Shown here piece by piece: positions 57,668 to 64,000 of a stretch of DNA of 64,000 nt. Under the pieces are notes generated by a model that searched no databases, had not been told where the DNA came from, and saw nothing but the letters and a program-made list of their open reading frames with translations. The stretch is from Nonomuraea dietziae (GTDB lineage: Bacteria; Actinomycetota; Actinomycetes; Streptosporangiales; Streptosporangiaceae). Within the stretch, counting starts at the first letter, position 1; every line of letters starts with the position of its first letter. The DNA lies in assembly GCF_014195505.1 (NCBI RefSeq), contig NZ_JACIBV010000001.1:5704001-5768000 (forward strand), in the 5' to 3' direction. The position numbers and the translations under genes are program-made.

Positions 57668-60304
57668 TCAGAGCATGCCGTGGGCGGACTCGCCCGCCAT
57701 CCGTAGGACTACTAGTGCCAGTTCAGTACGTGAGGTGACGCCCAGCTTCGGATAGATCTTGTAGAGGTGGTACTCGACCGTGCGCGGGCTGAGGAAGAGC
57801 TGGGCGGCCACCTCCTTGCTGGACGCGCCGCCTGCCACGAGCTTGGCGATGCGCAGCTCCTGCGGGGTCAGAGCGGCGAACACGTCCCTGTCCGGACTGG
57901 TTCTGGCCTCGCCCGCCGCTCGCAGCTCGTCGTGCGCCCTGCGCGCCCACGGCTCGGCCCCCGCCCGCTCGAACGTCTCCGCGGCGTAGCGCAGGTGCGA
58001 CCTGGCCTCTCCAGGACGGTGCAGCCTGCGCAGGCGCTCGCCGTACAGCAGGGCGGTCCTGGCGCGTTCGAAGCCCTCGGGATGCAGCGCCATGGCCTCC
58101 TCGAAGGCGGTGTCGTCGCCGGTCAGCGCCCTGCACCTGGCGAGCAGCGCCCTCGCCTGCGGCGTGCCCGCGGGGGCCGACCAGCGTTCGTAGGCGGCCA
58201 AGGCCGCGCGGGCCGTGTCGAGGTCGCCGCAGCCCACGGCCGCCTCCACCCTGTCAGGCGTCGAGCGCCACACCGTCGGCGGAGGCCCCGCCGCGACCAT
58301 GGAGGCGAACCGGTCGTGGGCCGCCGCGTAACGGCCCATGCCCAGGTCGAGCAGGCCCAGCGCGTAGCGGGCGATGCTGGCCCTCAGGCCGAGGCGGTGG
58401 GGGATGGCGATCGCCAGCGCGTCGTGGGCGTGGCGCGCGCAGTCGTCCTCCCTGCCCTGGATCGCCGCGACCGCCGCGAGGTTGGCCAGGTGGGCGGCGA
58501 CGGAGTTGGTGTATCCGGCCTCGCGGGCCAGCTCCAGGCCCTCCTCGGCGATCGCGGCGCTGTCGGCGAACCTGCCCTCGATGCGCTCGGCCGTCGCCAC
58601 GAACTCCAGCACGACGGGCAGCTGTCCCACCATGCCTGAGACCCTGGCCGCGCGGCCCGCCATGGCGACCAGCTCGGCGGCGGAGTCGGACTCACCCAGG
58701 TAGGAGGCCGCCGCACAGGCCCACAGGAACTGGGCCGCCTCGCGCAGCTCTCCCTTGCGCTCCAGCGCCCTGCGCAGCATCACCGCGGCTCTGTCCCTGT
58801 CGCCGCCCAGCATCGCGCCGATGCCCGCGACCACGTCGCGGAGGAAGCTCTCGGGAAAGGCCTCGGCGCGGCGGCCGAGCTCCACGAGCGCCTCGACGTC
58901 GCCCACGTAGGAGGCCGCCTCGCAGGCGTCGGCCAGCATCTCGAGGCTCTCTCCGGTGCGCAGGATCCTGAGCGCCTCGGCCGCGTCTCCCGAGTTGAGC
59001 TCGAACCTGCCCCTGAGCTGCGCGAACTCGGGGCGTTCGGCGAGCGACCTCGCCTCGGCCAGGCAGCTCTCCGCCTGGCCAGGACGGCCGCCGAGCCAGG
59101 CCGACGTGGCCGCCGCCGCCAGCCGTACGGCGCGGGCCTCGGGGTCGGGCGTCAGCTCAGCCGCCCGCACCAGCGCGGCGGACGCGTCGGCGTAACCCCC
59201 GCGCTCCCTGGCGCGCTCCGCCGAGGCGGTCAGCTCGGCGGCGACCTCCTCGTCCTGCCCGACGGTGGCCGCCGCCCTGTGCCAGGCGCGCCTGTCGGGG
59301 TCGCGCACGCGCGCGGCGAGCGCCAGGTGCGCCTCGCGCCGGTCCGCGGCGCTCGCCGCCGCGTGGACGGCCGAGCGCACCAGCGGATGCCTGAACCTGA
59401 TCGCCGAGCCGACCGTGACCAGCTCCGCGTTCTCGGCGGGACGCAGCGCGTGCACCTCGGCGCCCGCGATGTCGAGCACCAGCCCGAGGTCGCCCCCGTT
59501 CTCGAGCGCGGCCACCAGGAGCGCCCGCCTGGTGTCGCCGGGCAGCTTCCGCACCTGCTCGCCGAAGATGCCCGCGCCCACCGGCAGCGGCTCGGGCAGC
59601 GCGGCCCTGCCCGCCAGCTGGTCGGGGGTGAGCAGCTCCACTGTCTCCCTCAGCGCCAGCGGGTTGCCTCCGGTCAGCTCCACCAGCCGCGCGCCGACCT
59701 CCTGCGCCGGCGCCGCGCGCTCGGCGAGCAGCGCGGTGGCGCTGTCCTGGTCGAGTCCCTTCAGCGACAGCTCGGGCAGGCCGGGGGTAGGCGCCTCACC
59801 CCGTACGGCAAGCAGCATCGCGATGCGCTCGCTGCCCAGCCGCCTGGCGGCGAAGAGCAGGGCGTCGGCCGAGGCCCTGTCGATCCACTGGAAGTCGTCG
59901 GCGACGACCAGCAGGCCGTGGTCGGCCGCCGCCTCGATCAGCAGGGAGAGCACGCCCGCCGAGACGAGGAACCTGTCGTCACTCCTGGTCGCGGCCAGCC
60001 CCAGCGCGCCCGCCACCGCGTCGCGCTGCGGCTCGGGGAGGGCGTCGAGGCGGCCGGTGACCGGCCACAGCAGCTGGTGGAGCGCGGCGAAGGCCAGGCC
60101 CGACTCGCTCTCGGTTCCCGTGGCGCGCAGCACCCGCATCGGCTTGGCCGCTGAGGCCGCGCGCTCCAGGAGGGCAGACTTGCCGATGCCCGCCTCGCCC
60201 CTGACGACCAGCGCCCGGCCTTCGCCCCTGGCCGCGTCGGCCAGGGTGTCGGAGATGGTCGTCTGTTCGTCGGCTCTGCCGTACAGGTTGTCTTTCTGAC
60301 GCAC
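57668..60304 (-). CDS. LAL-type LuxR regulator (large ATP-binding LuxR)
   Basis: An 878-residue regulator: N-terminal AAA ATPase (LYGRADEQTTISDTLADAARG, Walker A VVRGEAGIGKSALLERA near residues 35-51, Walker B LLVVADDFQWID near 135), a long helical/TPR-like middle, and a C-terminal LuxR HTH (LTPQELRIAKLVAGGASSKEVA, then LFLSPRTVEYHLYKIYPKLG). LALs activate catabolic or antibiotic genes. GTG 60304 (VRQKDNLYGR) is preferred; the longer frame crosses the divergent promoter of the DinB-like gene. It ends 3 bp before the hydrolase start. Confidence 0.9.
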   Translation of the reverse strand: MRQKDNLYGRADEQTTISDTLADAARGEGRALVVRGEAGIGKSALLERAASAAKPMRVLRATGTESESGLAFAALHQLLWPVTGRLDALPEPQRDAVAGALGLAATRSDDRFLVSAGVLSLLIEAAADHGLLVVADDFQWIDRASADALLFAARRLGSERIAMLLAVRGEAPTPGLPELSLKGLDQDSATALLAERAAPAQEVGARLVELTGGNPLALRETVELLTPDQLAGRAALPEPLPVGAGIFGEQVRKLPGDTRRALLVAALENGGDLGLVLDIAGAEVHALRPAENAELVTVGSAIRFRHPLVRSAVHAAASAADRREAHLALAARVRDPDRRAWHRAAATVGQDEEVAAELTASAERARERGGYADASAALVRAAELTPDPEARAVRLAAAATSAWLGGRPGQAESCLAEARSLAERPEFAQLRGRFELNSGDAAEALRILRTGESLEMLADACEAASYVGDVEALVELGRRAEAFPESFLRDVVAGIGAMLGGDRDRAAVMLRRALERKGELREAAQFLWACAAASYLGESDSAAELVAMAGRAARVSGMVGQLPVVLEFVATAERIEGRFADSAAIAEEGLELAREAGYTNSVAAHLANLAAVAAIQGREDDCARHAHDALAIAIPHRLGLRASIARYALGLLDLGMGRYAAAHDRFASMVAAGPPPTVWRSTPDRVEAAVGCGDLDTARAALAAYERWSAPAGTPQARALLARCRALTGDDTAFEEAMALHPEGFERARTALLYGERLRRLHRPGEARSHLRYAAETFERAGAEPWARRAHDELRAAGEARTSPDRDVFAALTPQELRIAKLVAGGASSKEVAAQLFLSPRTVEYHLYKIYPKLGVTSRTELALVVLRMAGESAHGML

Positions 60305-60351
60305 GCGACCGAGCCTAGAGGCAAATACTGGAATGGAGTGTTCCGTTCTGC

Positions 60352-60357
60352 TATAAT
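60352..60357 (+). promoter_or_regulatory. Extended -10 of a leaderless transcript
   Basis: TGCTATAAT, a perfect extended -10, ends six bases before ATG 60364, so transcription would start at or next to the ATG. A GGAA-N7-TTCC dyad (60331-60345) lies just upstream. Confidence 0.65.
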
Positions 60358-60363
60358 GGAGAC

Positions 60364-60933
60364 ATGATCCTGAACGAGGCACACGAGGCTCTTCGTACCG
60401 TCGTCCGCAACGTCCCCGCCGACGGCTGGGAGCTGCGCACCCCCTGCGCCGAGTGGAACGTCACCCAGGTGCTCCAGCACGCGGCGGGAGACCAGATCGG
60501 CTACGCCGCCTTCATCACCGGCGGCCCGATGCCGTCGGAGAACCCCTTCGCCCCGTCCGGCACGCTGTCCGAGGCCGCCGAGGTCGTGGCCGAGCAGGCG
60601 ATGAAGGCCTCCGCCGACGCGTGGGCCACGGTCTCTCCCGACGCGCAGGAGGTGCCCGTTCCCGTGCCGCCGAACACGATGACCTACACGCTGGGCATCG
60701 GCGCCTGCGCGCTCGACGCCGCCGTCCACGCGTGGGACATCGCGATGGCCACGGGGCAGCCGTCGCCCCTGACCCCCGCCATGGCCCGTGAGCTGCTGGA
60801 CATCGCCAAGCAGCACATCGAGCCGCTGCGGGCCTACGGCGTCTACGCCGCTGAGCTCGCGAGGGAGGACGGCGACGACGACGTGGCGGACCTGCTGCGC
60901 TACCTCGGCCGCGACCCCCGCTGGACCGCCTGA
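60364..60933 (+). CDS. TIGR03086 family DinB-like metal-binding protein
   Basis: A 189-residue four-helix protein of the DinB/maleylpyruvate-isomerase superfamily: LRTPCAEWNVTQVLQHAAG (about 23-41, T-P-C-x-x-W-x-V with the metal-ligand His) and DAAVHAWDIAMATGQP (about 119-134, H-x-W-D). Related actinobacterial enzymes use mycothiol as thiol cofactor, but this subfamily's reaction is unknown. Leaderless start at ATG 60364 under a strong -10 element. Divergent from the LAL regulator. Confidence 0.88.
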   Translation: MILNEAHEALRTVVRNVPADGWELRTPCAEWNVTQVLQHAAGDQIGYAAFITGGPMPSENPFAPSGTLSEAAEVVAEQAMKASADAWATVSPDAQEVPVPVPPNTMTYTLGIGACALDAAVHAWDIAMATGQPSPLTPAMARELLDIAKQHIEPLRAYGVYAAELAREDGDDDVADLLRYLGRDPRWTA

Positions 60934-61137
60934 GCCGTCCGCCCTCCGGCTGCCCTTCCTCCCGACAGCACCTGCCTTTCCTCCCGACACGCGGCGAACG
61001 GGATCTTCTCCGCACGCGCGTAATCCCGTGCGAGGCCCCGCTAGACAGGTAGCTCAGGGACGACGACGTCGTTTCCGGGGGAAGCAGGATGTTCTCTCCT
61101 GCGCCCCCGCGGAACCTGACAGGAGGAGAGGGCTCTC

Positions 61138-61347
61138 ATGCGACTGCGACATCCGGGCAGGACCGGTCCCGCCCGCACCACCGAGCGGCGAGCGCGGGCG
61201 GGCAGGCGGATCTCGGTCCCGCCGATGGACCTGCCGGGCCAGGAACCCGTCGACGACCCGGCGCAGACCCAGCCCAGGGAGCCCGCCGCCGAGCCGTCCC
61301 CCGAGTTCGTCGACGAGCTGCGGCTCCGGTGTGCCGGAGGGGGCTGA
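61138..61347 (+). CDS. Small hypothetical protein
   Basis: A 69-residue protein with no recognised family: a basic N-terminal half (MRLRHPGRTGPARTTERRAR) and an acidic, Pro/Glu-rich second half (EPVDDPAQTQ). An AGGAGG lies about ten bases before ATG 61138, and the stop falls in the loop of a terminator hairpin, both of which argue for a real gene. The 203 bp upstream (60934-61137) show no other gene. Confidence 0.5.
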   Translation: MRLRHPGRTGPARTTERRARAGRRISVPPMDLPGQEPVDDPAQTQPREPAAEPSPEFVDELRLRCAGGG

Positions 61348-61360
61348 CCCCCTCCGACAC
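61331..61360. terminator. Bidirectional hairpin between the small gene and the DoxX gene
   Basis: GTGCCGGAGGGGG and CCCCCTCCGACAC (61331-61343 / 61348-61360) pair with one mismatch around a 4-nt loop that holds the stop of the small gene's last codon. It ends 2 bp before the DoxX stop codon on the other strand. Confidence 0.75.
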
Positions 61361-61362
61361 GC

Positions 61363-63078
61363 CTATCCGCCGACCCCCAGCCTGCGCCTGACCGCGGCGA
61401 GCTCACTCTTCAGCCGGTCGACCTCCGCGCGCAGCTCCTCCAGCTCCGACCTGCGGGCCTGCTCGTCATCGTCCGCAGGCTCGGGGGCTCCGCCCTGTGC
61501 CGGCACGGAGTGCCCGCCCAGCGACGGCTCCGGCGCGCCTTCGGGTGCGACGTCCTCGGGCCCGTTGTTGGGCAGGGCGTCGAGCGGCTGGGGCTCGGAG
61601 ATCCGTTCGTCCTCGGCCATGCCGGGTTCATCCCCTTCCGTGTCGGCCGATCGGAGGTCCTCGCCCTCCAGGCGGCCGCTCGTGGCGTTCCCTGTCTCGT
61701 TCTCGCTGTCGTTCGCGGCGTAGGCGTCGCTTCCGATGGCGGGGTCGGGACCTCCTGGCTCGTCCAGCCAGCTCGGGCGCCCTTCGTCGGGCGCCATGCG
61801 AGGCGGCGAGCCCATCAGCGAGTCGTAGATCGGGCTGCTCGTGTCGTGTGCGGGGTCCTTCTCACCCGAGGCGCTCTGCTCGGAGAGCGTGCTCCGCGAG
61901 GTGTCGTCCTCGGTGTGAGGGATCTCGCCGATGGTGTCGTGGGCCGGGTCGCCCGCGTCGTGGAAGCGGTCGTCGGGCTCGCGGCGGGCGTTCGCGTCGC
62001 CCGACCCGGTGTTCGCGTCGCCGGGCTCGGTGTTCGCGCCGCCGGAACCCGGGTTCGCGTCACTGGAGAGCGCCGACATGCTCATGACGCCCGCGGCCAT
62101 GCCCGCCATCCCCGCCACGCCCATGACGGAGGGACTGTGGCCCGACCCTGACCCCGACCCCTTCTCACCCGGCTTCTCGCCGGCTCTTTCGCCTGGCTTC
62201 TCGTCGGGGTCGGAGCCCGGTTCTGGGTGTGAGGCGAGGGGTGGCCGCTCGGCGTCCGCGTCGGCGTTCGAGGGGTCGGAGCCGGGGGCGAAGGGCGAGC
62301 GTTCGGTGTCGGAGTCGTTGTCCGCGGGTTCGGTGCCCGATCCCGAGGAGGAACCGGAGGGCGCGCCCCTGTCGCCGGTGTGAAAGTCGGTGTCCTCTCG
62401 TTCGGCGTCCCAGGTGTCGCGTGCGGGGCCGTGGTGTTCGGCGGTGGTGTCGGTGAGCGTCTTCTCGGCGCCCGGCTGTCCGGTCGCGCCCGGCGGTGCG
62501 GTTGCGCCGGGCTGTGCGGCGGTCGCGCCGGGCTGAGTGGTGGCCGGGTGTGTAGGGGGCGCTCCCGGCTCGTCCGAGGCGTGCGAGACGATCACGGAGC
62601 CGCGCGGCTCCGCCGTCGCCGCCGCGGCCGCGGTCGCCGCTGCCTCGGTCTCCCTGCGGTCCCTGCGCCTGAGGCGAGAGCGGTGCAGCAGTCCGTCCAG
62701 GCCGAGCCTGCCGCCACCCAGCGCCATCAGCAACAGGCAGGCGGCGGCGAGAGCGACGACGAGCTCCCACCTCGGCGTGCTGTTGAAGAACCCGCCGCGG
62801 CTCTCGACGAAATACCCGGCGCCGACCATGTCGGCGAACAGGAGCACCGCCGCCAGCCGTACGCCGAGGCCGACGATGAGCATCGCCCCGCCGATGATCT
62901 CGACAGCGGTGGCGAACACGGCGGCCAGCTGTGGGCTGGGCACGCCGAGCTGCGAGAACATGGCAGTGGTGTTCTCCAGGCCGCCCTGCCACTTCTGCAG
63001 CCCATGCGCCATGAAGATGACGCCGACCACGATGCGGGCCACGAGCAGTGCAAGATCGCTGGTTATCCTCTTCAACAT
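61363..63078 (-). CDS. DoxX family membrane protein with a ~420-residue disordered tail
   Basis: A 571-residue protein. Residues 1-145 are an ordinary four-TM DoxX domain (ALLVARIVVGVIFMAHGLQKW, EIIGGAMLIVGLG). The rest is low complexity: Ala-rich stretch, repeats of PGATxQPGAT, acidic Ser/Asp/Glu segments, PGEK repeats, D-A-N-x-G-S-G-D repeats, then a C-terminal coiled coil (RSELEELRAEVDRLKSELA). DoxX proteins are normally about 130-180 residues. ATG 63078 is chosen because GGGGGAGGG lies just upstream; the frame is open to 63255. Confidence 0.8.
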   Translation of the reverse strand: MLKRITSDLALLVARIVVGVIFMAHGLQKWQGGLENTTAMFSQLGVPSPQLAAVFATAVEIIGGAMLIVGLGVRLAAVLLFADMVGAGYFVESRGGFFNSTPRWELVVALAAACLLLMALGGGRLGLDGLLHRSRLRRRDRRETEAAATAAAAATAEPRGSVIVSHASDEPGAPPTHPATTQPGATAAQPGATAPPGATGQPGAEKTLTDTTAEHHGPARDTWDAEREDTDFHTGDRGAPSGSSSGSGTEPADNDSDTERSPFAPGSDPSNADADAERPPLASHPEPGSDPDEKPGERAGEKPGEKGSGSGSGHSPSVMGVAGMAGMAAGVMSMSALSSDANPGSGGANTEPGDANTGSGDANARREPDDRFHDAGDPAHDTIGEIPHTEDDTSRSTLSEQSASGEKDPAHDTSSPIYDSLMGSPPRMAPDEGRPSWLDEPGGPDPAIGSDAYAANDSENETGNATSGRLEGEDLRSADTEGDEPGMAEDERISEPQPLDALPNNGPEDVAPEGAPEPSLGGHSVPAQGGAPEPADDDEQARRSELEELRAEVDRLKSELAAVRRRLGVGG

Positions 63079-63307
63079 GCCAATCCCTCCCCCATCGCGT
63101 TCATGCCCCTGTGCACGGCGAAAGCGCTGAATGTCGGGATTTGCGAGGAGAGGTTTGACTTGCGCTATGCCTGATCGGGCGAAAAGTGGCGTGGCACAGG
63201 TGAGCTTCAGGGGGTGGGGGCTAACGTCGGTTGCCCTTGGCATGAACTCCGACAAAAACCCCTAAATGCGACGTTCCCCTTGAATGGCGGCTGGGCAGCA
63301 TGTGCGC

Positions 63308-64000
63308 ATGGAGCTCTTTCCCGCCATGCCCTACGAGGACTGGCTCGAGACCAAGGACACCGTCCACAGATTCGCGCAGATCGTGGGGAAGGTACGGCTG
63401 GCCGCGAGCACGCGGCGCAACCACTGGTGGAACGTGCCCTTCCACCTCACGGGGCGTGGTCTGACCACCAGGCCGATGGGGCTGCCTGAGCCGTTCAGCA
63501 TCGACTTCGACCTGGTCAGGCATCGGCTGGTGGTCGACAAGGCCGACGGGCGCAGCGCGGAGTTCTCGCTGATCGGGCAGTCGGTGGCCGACTTCTACGC
63601 CAACCTCTTCCAGGTCCTCGACGACTTCGGGGTGGCGGTGGAGATCCTGGCGGTGCCGTACGACATGACCGACAGCACCCCGTTCGCGCAGGACGCCAAG
63701 CACGCGGCCTACGACCCCGTGCTCGTCACCCGCTACTGGACGGTCCTGTCGCAGGTCGGGCAGGTGCTGGAGCGCTACGCCGCCGACTTCACCGGCAAGA
63801 CCAGCCCTGTCCACCATTTCTGGCACACCTTCGACCTCGCCGTCACGCGCTTCACCGGCAGGGTGGTCAGCGTGCCGCGCGAGAGCGACGCGGTCACCAG
63901 GGAGGCCTACAGCTGGGAGGTGATCAGCGCGGGGTTCTGGTTCGGCGACGAGGAGCGGCCGTGGCCCGCGTTCTACTCCTACACCGCGCCCGAGCCGAAG
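63308..64000 (+). CDS. DUF5996 family protein, C-terminus outside the window
   Basis: 231 codons are visible and the frame is still open at the window end. MELFPAMPYEDWLETKDTVH and the RRNHWWNVPFHLTGRGLTTRP block, followed by FSLIGQSVADFYANLF and TSPVHHFWHTFDLA, identify DUF5996, a family of about 300 residues found in actinobacteria and proteobacteria with unknown function. Conserved His and Trp residues suggest an enzyme. The 229 bp between its start and the DoxX gene hold no other gene. Confidence 0.85.
   Translation, partial: MELFPAMPYEDWLETKDTVHRFAQIVGKVRLAASTRRNHWWNVPFHLTGRGLTTRPMGLPEPFSIDFDLVRHRLVVDKADGRSAEFSLIGQSVADFYANLFQVLDDFGVAVEILAVPYDMTDSTPFAQDAKHAAYDPVLVTRYWTVLSQVGQVLERYAADFTGKTSPVHHFWHTFDLAVTRFTGRVVSVPRESDAVTREAYSWEVISAGFWFGDEERPWPAFYSYTAPEPK

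Noticed and set aside
61040..61080. tRNA-like stretch (TAGCTCAGG resembling a D-arm)
   Set aside because: No acceptor stem, anticodon arm or T-loop can be folded around it.

Overview
The window is high-GC actinobacterial chromosome, with ATG/GTG starts, ATGA-type overlaps and many leaderless-looking genes. Markers that point to a mycelial actinomycete, possibly Streptosporangiales (inference), include a DUF3073 gene, an SCO5389-family gene, a SARP/AfsR-type regulator, an ECF41 sigma factor, a TIGR03086 (DinB-like) protein and a near-consensus actinobacterial Zur box. No rRNA, tRNA, CRISPR array or intact insertion sequence was seen. One decayed transposase fragment lies near 22.3-22.6 kb.

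Layout. 1-9.5 kb holds a partial DsbA-type protein, an amidohydrolase, a frameshifted protein-tyrosine phosphatase, SURF1, an HxlR/GNAT divergent pair with two matched operators, a TetR gene, a 2-hydroxyacid dehydrogenase, a zinc-ribbon protein and a methyltransferase. 8.7-11.4 kb is an ECF41 sigma gene divergent from a carboxymuconolactone-decarboxylase/FAD-oxidoreductase operon, with a recognisable ECF41 promoter between them. 11.6-14.6 kb is a large AfsR-type regulator with three SARP-like heptamers upstream; an exact 15-bp repeat flanks the gene. 14.8-22.3 kb carries two GNATs, an aminotransferase/LysR pair, RNase HII, a minisatellite spacer, a luciferase-like monooxygenase, an SCO5389-family gene and a ParA/CooC-like ATPase. 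22.6-25.8 kb is a sulfonate/nitrate-type ABC importer operon ending in an Rrf2 regulator.

28.1-36.5 kb is a run of nine minus-strand genes: LysR, polyprenyl synthase, four-TM protein, thymidylate-synthase-fold enzyme, OleA-like ketosynthase, GT2, P450, OleC-like ligase and OleD-like reductase. It looks like a beta-lactone-type biosynthetic locus without an OleB decarboxylase. It is followed by a short DapA-family gene, a MarR regulator and an antibiotic-resistance-type ABC-F protein with a leader region.

39.6-47.0 kb is a translationally coupled operon: NfeD/YqiJ-like membrane OB-fold protein, giant-coiled-coil flotillin and a 1594-residue DUF3686 AAA+ ATPase. Beside it is a two-component system. 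This is the best candidate for a poorly described multi-gene system. 49-64 kb holds a Zur-box-preceded CobW paralogue that has lost its P-loop, a quinone-oxidoreductase-like protein, a rhodanese, an APH(6)-type kinase, menB, an ArsR/DUF3073 divergent pair, two MFS transporters, an alpha/beta hydrolase, a LAL-type LuxR regulator, a TIGR03086 protein, a DoxX protein with a long disordered tail and a DUF5996 gene cut by the window end.
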